Origin: Begonia masoniana
Taxonomy: Eukaryota > Streptophyta > Magnoliopsida > Cucurbitales > Begoniaceae
Direction: 5' to 3'
Length of the DNA: 64,000 nt
Assembly: GCA_022432975.1 (NCBI GenBank)
Contig: CM039512.1
Location: forward strand, 67,511-131,510
In this document: positions 47,291 to 59,080 of the stretch, piece after piece
Position numbering within the stretch: position 1 is the stretch's first letter
Layout of the letters: the number at the start of each line of letters is the position of its first letter
Position numbers and translations under genes: made by a program
Notes under the pieces: generated by a model
The model's input: the letters and a program-made list of their open reading frames with translations, nothing else
What the model was told of the DNA's origin: nothing
Databases searched by the model: none

Positions 47291-47842
47291 TGTTACGACC
47301 CGCCAGGTCGTGCAGTCCGGCCCACAGACCCACCGACACTGCCACGTGGTTTCCCTCAGGCCGTCCCACGTGTACTCACGGTCTTCTCCCCCCTGAAGGG
47401 AGTTTTTGCCTCCCTCCCCACTAGCTCAAGTAGTACTCCTCACTTGTAGCCCAAGTACTAGTCCCTGAGGTCTTGGGTTCGAGTCGGGAGGGAGGCAAAA
47501 ACTCCCTTCAGGGGGGAGAAGACCGTGAATACACGTGGGACGCCCTGAGGGAAACCACGTGGCAGCGTCTGTGGGCCTGTGGGCCGGACTGCACGGCTTG
47601 TTGGGGGAGCCTGACAGGTCGTTACAAAAAAGGCGTTAACTCAAGTGGTACTCCTCACTTGTAGCCCTAGCACTAGTCCCTGAGGTCTTAGGTTCGAGTG
47701 GGGAGGGAGGCAAAAACTCCCTTCAAGGGGGGAGAGGACCGTGAGTACACGTGGGACGGCATAAGGGAAACCACGTGGCAGTGTCGGTGGGCCTGTGGGT
47801 CGGACTGCACGGCCTGTCAGGGGAGCCTGGCAGGTCGTTACA
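47291..47842. mobile_element. Palindromic mobile unit with Pol III-like loop, 5-bp target duplication
   Basis: 552 bp, from TGTTACGACC to GGTCGTTACA, flanked by TAAAC (47286-47290 and 47843-47847). Layout: a left arm (47,291-47,420) that is the reverse complement of the right arm; a ~65-bp loop (47,421-47,485); right arm (47,486-47,626); a 10-bp linker; then a second loop plus right arm (47,637-47,842). The two loop-plus-arm units are the same length (206 bp). The loop has TAGCTCAAGTAGT and GGTTCGAGTC, resembling tRNA A and B boxes. Termini and target-site length look like LTR-integrase products. It could be a TRIM with palindromic LTRs, or a SINE-derived structure. No protein is encoded. Confidence 0.7.
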
Positions 47843-48324
47843 TAAACTACCAAATATAGGAAGAGAACTAGCAATTGGAAGAGAAAAATCGGACCCCTCC
47901 ATTAGGGTTTTCCAAACCCTAACCAATTCCAACAAAAACTCCATATAAACACCAAAAACCACTCCTCCATTGCATGTAACCAAAAACCCACTCAAATTTA
48001 CCTAGAAACCTTGGAAAAATGTGATGAATTAAAGATGGAAGAGAGCTCTAATGGTGGCTGGTTTTTCGTAGGAAGCAAGGAGGAAGAAAGAAAATTTTTT
48101 GACTTTTCCCACTTAACCATCAAATTTATAAAACCTTACTTTTCCTCTTTTAAACTTTTCCACCAAATTTTTCTATTTTATAAAATTGCCTCACTTTTTT
48201 TTTCTTCTCATTTTCCTAACGTGAAGACCTCTCCTTTTTCACTTATCTTACAATTTATTTCATTCACCTTTATAAAAATTTCAACTCCATAAACTTCATA
48301 ACCACTAATTTCTAAGGTTTTCTC

Positions 48325-48600
48325 TCAAACTCCACTTCCAATATCACTCTCTCCGTTCTATACACAGCATAACCCTTAAATGACTTTAAACTCCCATCAC
48401 ATAACTAATCTAAGGCTATGCACGTTATCAGAAATGTTCCGGGTGTTACAATTCACCCTCCTCCAAACTCCACTTCCAATATCACTCTCTCCTTTCTATA
48501 CACAGCATAACCCTTAAATGACTTTAAACTCTCATCACATAACTAATCTAAGGCTATACACGTTATCAGAAATGTTTCGGGTGTTACAATCTACCCTCCT
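48325..48600. repeat. 138-bp tandem duplication of LTR start plus polypurine tract
   Basis: CAAACTCCACTTCCAATATC recurs 138 bp apart. Both copies include the LTR start (TGTAACACCC, minus) and the neighbouring AGGAGGGT purine tract. Confidence 0.88.
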
Positions 48601-51258
48601 TACAAAAATTTTGTCCTCAAAATTTACGTACCTGAAGAGCTTAGGATAGCGCTCCATCATATCTTGCTGCCGTTCCCACGTCGCTTCCCCAACATTGTGG
48701 TTACGCCACAACACTTTCACCAGTGGAATGTCTTTATTGCGCAACTTCTTCACTGCATAGTTCAAGATTTCCACCGGTTTCTCCTCGTATGATAGCGTAG
48801 GCTGCACCTCAATGTCCTATTGCACCACAACATGTGACGGATCCCGTAGGCACTTCCTCAGCATCGAGACATGGAAAACGTTGTGCACTCCTTCCATCGA
48901 AGCTGACAGCTCTAACTGATATGCTGTCTTCCAAACTCTCTTCACAATCGGGAACAGACCAACATACCTCGGATTCAGCTTACCTAGCTTCCCGAACCTC
49001 ATCACACCCTTAAAAGGTGAAATCTTCAAGAAAACCTCGTCTCCCACTTCAAATTCCAGCTCCCGCCTCCTACCATCGGCATAACTTTTCTACCGACTCT
49101 GAGCTGTTAAAATGCGCTGCCGAATAAATTTAATTTTATCAGTTGTTTGTTGCACGATCTCCAGGCCAATCTGACTGACTTCCCCGACTTCATCCCAATA
49201 AAGAGGCGATCTGCATTTTCTCCCATAGAGAGCCTCGTATGGAGTCATACCAATAGTATTCTGATAACTGTTATTATAAGAGAACTCGACCAAAGGTAAA
49301 TACTTGCTCCAAGAATCCTGCAACTCCAGCACACAAGCTCGAAACATATCCTCAAGAATCTGAATGGTCTGTTCAGATTGTCCGTTCGTCTGAGGATGAA
49401 AGGCGGTACTGAAGTTCAACCGAGTCCCCATCGCCTTATGCAGACTCTTCCAGAACTTCGATGTGAACCTCGGGTCCCTGTCCGACACTATGGAAATCGG
49501 TACACCGTGCAGCCTCACAATCTCCTGAATGTACAGCTCAGTAAACTGATCCATACTATACATCATCTTCACCGGTAGAAAATGGGTTGATTTGGTTAAG
49601 CGATCTACAATCACCCATATGCCATCAAATCCCCTCGTCGTCCTAGGCAAGCCGACAACGAAATCTATCGAGATTTGATCCCATTTCCACTCAGGAATCG
49701 GCAGTGGCTGTAACTTCCCGGCAGGTCTCTGATGTTCTGCTTTCACCTGCTGACAGACCAAGCATGTTTCAATGTACTCTGCTACAGATTTCTTCATTCC
49801 AGGCCATCAATAATGCTGCTTGAGGTCTCTGTACATCTTCATACTGTCAGGGTGAACAGAAAACCTCGAAGAATGAGTTTCAGCTAAAATTTCCTTCCGA
49901 AGCTGCTCATTACTTGAAACGTACCACCGATTATGAAACTTCAGAATACCATCCTCTGAATAACTGAACTCAGTCCTGTCATCAGATACCATACTCAGCT
50001 TGAACTTGTTGCACTCTGAATCTTCCTGCTGAGCTTCTCTAATCTTCTCTAAAATCGTAGGCTTCAAGGAAAAAGCTGATAAAACTGCAGTTACATGTGA
50101 CACTAACTCCAACTCAAATCTCTGAAACTCTGTTCTCAACGTCACTGACATATCAGCCTTCATCGCAGACACTGAGGTCGACACACGGTTCAACGCATCC
50201 ACCACTACATTGGCCTTCCCGGGGTGGTACTTGATCTCCAGATCATAGTCCTTCATGAACTCTAACCACCGCCGCTGCCTCATATTTAACTCCTTCTGAG
50301 TGAAGATATACTTCAAACTTTTATGATCTGAATATACTTCACACTGCTAACCATACAGGTAATGCCTCCAGATCTTCAAAGCAAAAACCACGGCTGCTAA
50401 TTCTAAGTCATGGGTTGGATAATTCTTCTCATAAGGCTTTAGCTGCCTGGAAGTATACGCTATAATCTTATCGCTCTGTATCAGCACACAACCCAAACCA
50501 ATTCAAGATGCATCATAATAAATACTAAACTTCTCCTCGGCTACCGGCAATGTCAACACCGAAGCTGTAGTTAATTTCTGCTTAAACATTTGAAAACTCA
50601 GCTCACACTCTTCAGACCATTCATACCTTACTTCCTTTCTTGTCAACCGAGTAAGGGGCGCTGCTATCTTATAAAAGCCCTCAATAAATTTCCTGTAATA
50701 GCCGGCTAACCCGAGAAAATTTGGAATCTCGCTGACATTCCTCGGCTGAGGCCATTCATTAATTGACTAAATCTTGGCTGGATCTACCGATATCCTTCCG
50801 CTGGAAATAACATGCCCTAGAAAGTGCATCTTTTTCAGCCAAAACTCGCACTTTGAGAACTTTGCATACAGCTGATGCCGCTTCAAAGTCTCCAGAACAA
50901 TTCTTAAATGCTCTTTGTGCTCATTTTCATCCCGGGAATATACTAGAATATCATCGATAAACACAATTATAAATTTATCGAGATACTCTCGAAATACCCG
51001 GTTCATCAAGTCCATGAACGCAGCTGGAGCATTCGTCAGTCCGAACGACATCACCAAAAACTCATAATTTCCATATCTCGTCCGGAAAGCTGTCTTCGGG
51101 ATATCTTGAAATCTAACTTTCAGCTGGTAATACCCCGATCTCAAGTCGATCTTAGAGAAAATCCTGGCTCCCTGGAGTTGATCGAACAAATCATCAATTC
51201 TTGGCAACAGATATTTGTTCTTGATAGTTAGCTTGTCCAACTCCTGGTAATCAATACA
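48601..51258 (-). pseudogene. Tekay-like Ty3/Gypsy pol relic (RT, RNase H, integrase)
   Basis: On the minus strand: RT from [20 protein letters not shown] with [12 protein letters not shown] and FIDDILVYS; RNase H with the YYDAS region and [20 protein letters not shown]; integrase with CLVCQQVKAEHQRPAG, SIDFVVGLPR, SDRDPRFTSKFW and HPQTNGQSEQT; then the tail HNVFHVSMLRKCLRDPSHVV and WRNHNVGEATWE. At least five in-frame stops are visible (for example 50,767-50,769, 50,503-50,505, 50,347-50,349, 49,807-49,809, and one near 49,090), so it is dead. The RT is cut at 51,258 by an inserted LTR and resumes at 58,885. Closely related to the integrase piece at 5.4-5.9 kb. Confidence 0.9.
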
Positions 51259-51985
51259 TGTAACGCCCCCGAACCCACCCCGGCTCGGTGCGCTACTTTG
51301 CTAACCAATTTCCCGTTTAAAATGTAATTTAAAATAATTTTTGATAAATTTTCGACTCGATTTTTGGGTTTTTTGAACCTTCGAAAGTAGTTAAAAAATG
51401 TGCGTAAAATATGTGTAAAACATGTCAGAAAAGATCGACTCCAAAATATCAACGAAAACGTGGGAAATAGTTGAAAACAAACGTCGTTTGTTTGACGAAA
51501 AATCGAGCAGCATAACGTTTAATTTTTATAAACCTCAAAACATCAATAAAAAAAAGTTATGAATTCCTATCATTTCCACAAACAGAAATCTACAATAAAC
51601 TACCAAAATACAAATCCCCACACCTCCCGAAGACAATGGTCGAGACGCCTCGACAACTGCCCGCACCGGCATACCGCGTACATCATCGACTGCATCCTAA
51701 TCCTAGCTTTCCTCATAGCTCTCACCTGTGATGATGTCGTCACCTACATCACGGAACACAAAACGTAATCCTAATGCTTAGTAAGTAGGGAACAATGCAA
51801 GTCAAAACAATGCACAATGCACACCACCATCACACACAACACTAACACATGCGGTTTCTAACTCTCGGTTGTGTTCATTTCATTTTCTTTTCATTACTCT
51901 TTCACTTTCACTTGGGAGTCAAGCGGATACCTATCCATAGGATGGTCACGCATTGACCCCGCAGGGCTAGATCCGAGGCACACAT

Positions 51986-54900
51986 TGTAACGCCCCCGAA
52001 CCCACCCTGGCTCGGTGCGCTACTTTGCTAACCAATCCCACATTAAAACATAATTTAAAATAAAATTGATACAGCAAAATTTAAAGCTAAGTCCCTCAAA
52101 ACTCTCTTACGTCGTACCTAGCTGCCTAGACTCCGTAATTCCCTTACTCCTAACCTTTAAGCACCACAGCGTCCTTTCCGAAAATTTCGGCAAAGTAACG
52201 CCTGAAAATGGCGCCTCCAAAATGCTAGGTACCTGCAACCGAATAAATCCCAACCAATCCAGAATATTCTTACTCAACTATCCACTCAACTATCCAGCAT
52301 ACGAAATCTCTAAATAACAGTAAAGAGAGAAACTATACTACTAACATCCCTAAGTGAAGAAAATTCACAGTATAGGGCGACGCATCACCCTTAACTATGA
52401 CTATATACAACAATACAAATAGCTATACAATAACTCTCAAAACATCAACCGAAAAGAGACACATAATCCCATCATTTCCACAACCAGACATCTACAATAA
52501 ACTATCGAAATACAAAGTCTCATATGCTCCCGAAGACCATGGTTGAGTCGCCCCGACAATTGCCCGCACCGGCATGCTCCATGCGCCACCGACTGCCGCC
52601 TAATCCTGGCTCTCTCGTCTAGCTCACCTGTACACCTGTCGCCACCTACACCACAGAACACACACACATACGTAAGCTTACGCTTAGCAAGTAGGGATAA
52701 CAAGTACAACATATACATGCACAACACAACTCACGATGAGGAACCCTGCATAACTTTTGTGGAAACCTCCCGAAGCTTGCCATATTTCAGACACTACTTC
52801 GCGATGAGGAACCCTGCATAACTTTTGTGGAAACCTCCCGAAGCTTGCCATATTCAGACACTACTTCGCGATGAGGAACCCTGCATAACTTTTGTGGAAA
52901 CCTCCCGAAGCTTGCCATATTTCAGACACTACTTCGCGACGAGGAACCCTGCATAACTTTTGTGGAAACCTCCCGAAGCTTGCCATATTCAGACACTACT
53001 TCGCGACGAGGAACCACTTTATGGAAACCTCCGAAGCTTGCCATATTTCAGACACTACTTCGCGATGAGGAACCCTGCATAACTTTTGTGGAAACCTCCC
53101 GAAGCTTGCCATATTTCAGACACTACTTCGCGATGAGGAACCCTGCATAACTTTTGTGGAAACCTCCCGAAGCTTGCCATATTTCAGACACTACTTCGCG
53201 ACGAGGAACCCTGCATAACTATTGTGGAAACCTCCCGAAGCTTGCCATATTTCAGACACTACTTCGCGATGAGGAACCCTGCATAACTTTTGTGGAAACC
53301 TCCCGAAGCTTGCCATATTTCAGACACTACTTCGCGACGAGGAACCACTTTATGGAAACCTCCGAAGCTTGCCATATTTCAGACACTACTTCGCGACGAG
53401 GAACCACTTTATGGAAACCTCCGAAGCTTGCCATATTTCAGACACTACTTCGCGACGAGGAACCCTGCATAACTTTTGTGGAAACCTCCCGAAGCTTGCC
53501 ATATTTCAGACACTACTTCGCGACGAGGAACCACTTTATGGAAACCTCCGAAGCTTGCCATATTTCAGACACTACTTCGCGACGAGGAACCCTGCATAAC
53601 TTTTGTGGAAACCTCCCGAAGCTTGCCATATTTCAGACACTACTTCGCGATGAGGAACCCTGCATAACTTTTGTGGAAACCTCCCGAAGCTTGCCATATT
53701 TCAGACACTACTTCGCGACGAGGAACCCTGCATAACTTTTGTGGAAACCTCCCGAAGCTTGCCATATTTCAGACACTACTTCGCGACGAGGAACCCTGCA
53801 TAACTATTGTGGAAACCTCCCGAAGCTTGCCATATTCAGACACTACTTCGCGACGAGGAACCCTGCATAACTATTGTGGAAACCTCCCGAAGCTTGCCAT
53901 ATTCAGACACTACTTCGCGATGAGGAACCCTGCATAACTTTTGTGGAAACCTCCCGAAGCTTGCCATATTTCAGACACTACTTCGCGATGAGGAACCCTG
54001 CATAACTTTTGTGGAAACCTCCCGAAGCTTGCCATATTTCAGACACTACTTCGCGACGAGGAACCACTTTATGGAAACCTCCGAAGCTTGCCATATTCAG
54101 ACACTACTTCGCGATGAGGAACCCTGCATAACTTTTGTGGAAACCTCCCGAAGCTTGCCATATTTCAGACACTACTTCGCGATGAGGAACCCTGCATAAC
54201 TTTTGTGGAAACCTCCCGAAGCTTGCCATATTTCAGACACTACTTCGCGACGAGGAACCCTGCATAACTTTTGTGGAAACCTCCCGAAGCTTGCCATATT
54301 TCAGACACTACTTCGCGATGAGGAACCCTGCATAACTATTGTGGAAACCTCCCGAAGCTTGTCATATTTCAGACACTACTTCGCAACGAGGAACCACTTT
54401 ATGGAAACCTCCCGAAGCTTGCCATATTTCAGACACTACTTCGCGATGAGGAACCCTGCATAACTTTTGTGGAAACCTCCCGAAGCTTGCTATATTTCAG
54501 ACACTACTTCGCGACGAGGAACCCTGCATAACTTTTGTGGAAACCTCCCGAAGCTTGCCATATTTCAGACACTACTTCGCGATGAGGAACCCTGCATAAC
54601 TTTTGTGGAAACCTCCCAAAGCTTGTCATATTTCAGACACTACTTCGCGACGAGGAACCACTTTATGGAAACCTCCCGAAGCTTGCCATATTTCAGACAC
54701 TACTTCGCGATGAGGAACCCTGCATAACTTTTGTGGAAACCTCCCGAAGCTTGCCATATTTCAGACACTACTTCGCGACGAGGAACCACTTTATGGAAAC
54801 CTCCGAAGCTTGCCATATTTCAGACACTACTTCGCGACGAGGAACCCTGCATAACTTTTGTGGAAACCTCCCGAAGCTTGCCATATTTCAGACACTACTT

Positions 54901-56868
54901 CGCGATGAGGAACCCTGCATAACTTTTGTGGAAACCTCCCGAAGCTTGCTATATTTCAGACACTACTTCGCGACGAGGAACCCCTGCATAACTATTGTGG
55001 AAACCTCCCAAAGCTTGTCATATTTCAGACACTACTTCGCGACGAGGAACCACTTTATGGAAACCTCCCGAAGCTTGCCATATTTCAGACACTACTTCGC
55101 GACGAGGAACCCTGCATAACTATTGTGGAAACCTCCCGAAGCTTGCCATATTTCAGACACTACTTCGCGACGAGGAACCCTGCATAACTTTTGTGGAAAC
55201 CTCCCGAAGCTTGCCATATTTCAGACACTACTTCGCGATGAGGAACCCTGCATAACTTTTGTGGAAACCTCCCGAAGCTTGCCATATTTCAGACACTACT
55301 TCGCGACGAGGAACCACTGCAAACCTTTTGTGGAAACCTCCCGAAGCTTGCCATATTTCAGACACTATTTCGCGACGAGGAACCACCGCCAACAGACCAC
55401 TTTCAATCCATATCGTACTCACATTTCAAAACCATGCTTAACCACAACCAAACATTTAAAATCATGCTTAACCAAACATTCAAGCAACCAAATCAGAACA
55501 AAGCAACCAAACAAGCAAACAATCTCAAACACTAACAATAACAACCCAACAATTCATCAAACAATACTCAAACACTAACAATACACTATCAAACAATAAA
55601 TCCTACCGTTCTGTGGTGTAGGCCCGAAGGCAACAAACACACGTCCACTACTTACCTGAACTCCCGCACGTGTTGGCTCACTCAGAGTATACAATTCACT
55701 CGCTCGTTAACCTAGCACATTAATGGAAAAATCACTTAAAATCACCAAATCATAAACTAAAGGATATCTATTAAATTTCTCACACAACCAAACTAACTTT
55801 TCAAAATAAAAACCCCAACACCTGATTTTTCACCAATTTCCACCGTCTAACTTCAATCGGTCATAACTCTCACGTTTTTCAATGGATTTTGACGTGCCAC
55901 CCCAATTCGGAAACCTCTACACGTCTACTATCCATTGAAATGCTTAAATTAACCAAACAAAACACTTAGCCAATCCGAAAATGCACCAACAGATTCGGCC
56001 CCCATTTTGCATAAAACCCGATTTTGTGTAAATAAATTCCAATTCATAATCTAATCATTCTAACAACCTAAACTAATATATCTAAGGCTTAATTAACCAA
56101 AAGAGGAAGAAAACCTCCAAAGAGAACTCAATTTTCGGACTCCTCCTTTTAGGGTTTTCAAACCCTCATCAAAACCTCTCAAAACTACTACAATCACTCA
56201 CAAGCTTCATCCAAATGTACCCAAAGCAAAACTCATGAGAAATTACCTTGAAATCACTTGAGAAAATGAAGAGAGGAGAGGAGAGGGAGAGGCGTCGGCT
56301 ATGGTGGAAAAGGGAAGAGGCCGAAGGAGTGAAGAAGAAGAAATGAAAAAAACTCATTTTTAATACACATTTTTCTTCTTTTTCTTTATTGCATTTAATT
56401 CCAAGTAAAATTACAATTTAACCCTCACATTCTCCTCCTCTTGGCAGCCAACGTGATGCACCATTCTTCATCACTTTTTCATTCAAATTTTTACTAAGTT
56501 TTGATTGGTTATTGCATTTGACTTTTCAAAGGTTGAATTCATAATTCTTTTTCAACCATTCTTTACTTACTTTTTGACTTTTCAACTATTCTATTTCATT
56601 TTCTTCTCTTGACTTTTCCAACGTGAATCAACAATTAAATCCCACTTTTTCTTCCATTTATTTCACACATTTTGCTTGAAATTTGATTGGTTTAAATACT
56701 ACCAAAAATTCTCAACCAATCACAAGTAAGTTTGAATTGTCAAACTCTTCCACCATACTTCATCCACTCCAATTTCATATTTAATTTCCTAATACAACTC
56801 TTGCTAATTGAACTTCCCATAACCCTTCTAAGGCTACACTCGTTACCAGAAAAATCTCGGGTGTTACA
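51986..56868 (-). mobile_element. Nested LTR carrying a satellite array
   Basis: 4,883 bp from TGTAACGCCC to GTGTTACA, with target duplication CACAT on both sides (51981-51985 and 56869-56873). More than half of it is a 68-bp tandem array. Outside the array it resembles the other Tekay-like LTRs (CGAAGGCAACAAACAC region, CCTCTACACGTCTACTATCC). Confidence 0.85.
52733..55387. repeat. 40-copy satellite, 67-68-bp unit with a ~58-bp variant
   Basis: I count 40 copies of CGAAGCTTGCCATATTTCAG or close variants. The long unit carries CCCTGCATAACTTTTGTGG; the short unit replaces it with CACTTTATGG. Almost every unit has a HindIII site (AAGCTT) and a CGCG. Since 68 is not a multiple of three, the overlapping open frames are artefacts. 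Confidence 0.97.
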
Positions 56869-58884
56869 CACATCGTGTTCAAACACGGGACGGCCATACA
56901 CGATCTCCTCCCATACTCGATCGCATAACCTTCTAGTGCTTTCTTACTAGCACTTCAACATCGAAGCGTTATACTCGATCGCTGAACCTTTTAGTGCTTT
57001 CTTACTAGCACTTTATCATCGAAGCGTTCACGAAACCTTCTAATGCTTTCTTATTAGCACTTAACATCGAAGCGTTCCAGTCTTACGTATTTTCTTTTGG
57101 CGTTTCTTTTGTAGAGACCCTCTCGAATTGCCCTATTTCATGCATCGTATATCGACAATGCGCCTCCACCAAAAGATTGCATTGCATTACATATCTTCTT
57201 ATCTTTTTACATTCCACTCTCACAGTTTACAAACAATGTTCAAAACACGTATTTTCGTAGTTGGAAAACAATGATGCATGACACACAATGCTCAACACAA
57301 AACAAAACACAACAACAAGCAAATAATCCATACCGTTCCATGGTGTAGGCCCGAAGGCAAAACACATACACTCCACTACTTACTTGGATTCCCTGCGCGT
57401 GCTCATAATTATACGCTCGGTTGGTCAATTCATTCACTCATTAACCTAACATATATCAAGAATTCACTTAGAAATCATCAAAATATAATCTAAAGCATAA
57501 CTCCTCTATTTCTAACACAAACCAACTAACTCTACAACATTTAAAACTCAAAATCCTCTCATTTTTGGTGTCCAAACTTCAATCGGCCATAACTCCCTCG
57601 TTTTTCAATGGATTTCAACGATTCACCCAATTCCGTAAACCTCTACACGTCTACTATCCATTGAATCAAACAATTTAAGCAACCAAACCACTTGGCCAAC
57701 TCGAAATTTCAAAAACAGAATCGGTGTACACTTTCTCCAAAATTGATTTTTCCATAACTCACTTCCAATCTTAAATCTCTTCCTAAAACAATCTAAACTA
57801 ACATATTAAGGATTAAACTACCCAATTTAGGAAGAAAACTCACCACAAATTAAAATTTTCAGAGTCCCCTTTTAGGGTTTTCCAAACCCTAACTAAACTC
57901 ACTCAAAATTCATCAAAAACACTAAAAATCTTCCTCTAAGTGTAACACAAACAAAACCCATCCAATCTTACCTCAAATCCTTGAAGAAATTGAAGGTGAA
58001 ATGGAGAAGAAACCCTAAAAATGGTGGCTGTGCTCGTGGAGAGAAAAGAGGAAAAAGATGATATTTTCTTGCATTTTATCCTTTTTAACATAACGATTTC
58101 TTCTTTTAACTTTTTCCCACCATTTTGTGTATTTTATAAATTAACCCTCACCTAATGCTTTTTCATTTCCTCTCTTACGTGGACATCTCCTTCTCCACTC
58201 CTTTCACTCATTTTTCTTTCCGTCTTTTTGACTTTTCAATCATTCTCCCATTCTTTCTCTTTTGTTTCTCACGTGAATCTCAACCTTTTTAACTTAACAA
58301 TTTGACTTTTCAACTTTGCATAATTTCCTTCACTTTTTATTCTATTGACTTTTCAACTACTTTACATTTTCTTTTCACTTTTCAAACTTCTCATACTTCA
58401 AGCTTTCATTCTCTTCTTTAAACCCTTCACACGTGATCATTAAATTATCATAGGAAAGTTTGACTAATTCAAACTTAACCTCACCTCTAACTCTTCTCTC
58501 TCTCACTTCATAAAACATTTAACATTTTTATATTTTTCTTTATAACTCTCACGTGAGTGTCTTTAATTAAGAATAATTTTACCAATCAAACCTTTTTCTA
58601 CTTCAATTGCAACGTGAGTTCAACAACACTTCCTTCCCTTTTTAACTCTCATCCACATTATTTCCTTTTTTCCTTGCATTTCCATTAATCGTGAAGGTCT
58701 CATGATTTGCTATCAATAGTTGACTTATTCAACCTTTACTCCTCCTTTTGTCTTTCTTCTTTTATTCCATGAAAATTACAAATTCTCTTCTAATTTATTT
58801 GCTTGAATTCTAGGGCCCTTGTTATGCTGCCATAACCGTCTAATTTAAAGCTACGTACGCTAGAGGAAAATCTCGGGTGTTACA

Positions 58885-58930
58885 ATAAACATCCGAAGCG
58901 ATCCGTCCTTCTTCTTACAAACAAAACTGT
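58885..58930 (-). pseudogene. Continuation of the split Ty3/Gypsy RT
   Basis: Read on the minus strand, this short piece encodes the VLFV-KKKDG-LRM segment that directly precedes [10 protein letters not shown] at 51,258, with a one-base frame error. It shows that the LTR at 51,259-58,884 landed inside the RT. It is abruptly joined to unrelated sequence. Confidence 0.7.
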
Positions 58931-58976
58931 GGCAACACATACCCGGTCAGGGCCGCCACGTACTCACCGTGACATA

Positions 58977-59062
58977 AACTTAACTTAGACTCTCGTGAGT
59001 TCACGTATATATATATATATATATTCATTTTAACTTAACTTAGACTCTCGTGAGTTCACGTA
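58977..59062. repeat. 31-bp direct repeat around a (TA)n tract at the viral junction
   Basis: AACTTAACTTAGACTCTCGT and the following 11 bases occur at 58,977-59,007 and 59,032-59,062. A TA tract (59,006-59,024) and a few bases lie between. The second copy abuts the viral primer site. Confidence 0.9.
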
Positions 59063-59065
59063 ATA

Positions 59066-59080
59066 TGGTATCAGAGCCAT
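59066..59080 (+). other. Caulimovirid minus-strand primer site (tRNA-iMet)
   Basis: TGGTATCAGAGCCAT is complementary to the 3' end of initiator tRNA-Met. This is the conventional genome origin in caulimovirids, and it precedes the leader. Confidence 0.9.

Larger units (their letters stand above)
42541..48588 (-). mobile_element. 3' LTR of a Tekay-like Ty3/Gypsy element, split by nested insertions
   Basis: On the minus strand the LTR starts TGTAACACCCGAAAC at 48,588, directly after the purine tract downstream of the integrase frame. It ends at about 42,541 in CCGGGGTGGGTTCGAGAGCG, with the terminal bases decayed. It is interrupted by an inner LTR (43,770-46,242) and a palindromic element (47,291-47,842), and lengthened by a 240-bp and a 138-bp tandem duplication. 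Without these it is about 2.6 kb, similar to the related LTRs here. Confidence 0.75.
51259..58884 (-). mobile_element. Solo LTR inserted in the RT, itself split by a nested LTR
   Basis: Starts TGTAACGCCC (51,259) and ends GTGTTACA (58,884). The flanks are ATACA (51254-51258) and ATAAA (58885-58889), an imperfect 5-bp duplication inside the RT coding sequence. Its own sequence is 51,259-51,985 plus 56,869-58,884, about 2.74 kb. The palindrome cluster present in related LTRs is missing here, apparently by deletion between short GATCG-type matches near 51,435. Confidence 0.82.

Noticed and set aside
47421..47485. tRNA gene in the hairpin loop
   Set aside because: A- and B-box-like words are present, but I could not see a full acceptor stem or an anticodon arm; it is better described as a tRNA-related promoter.
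52733..55387. CRISPR-like array
   Set aside because: The repeats are contiguous satellite units without unique spacers, inside an LTR in a plant genome.
53154..55578. Repetitive proteins of the ETSRSLPYFRHYFA type
   Set aside because: The unit length is 67-68 bp, so frames shift along the array and identical peptides appear in overlapping ORFs; this is satellite read-through.
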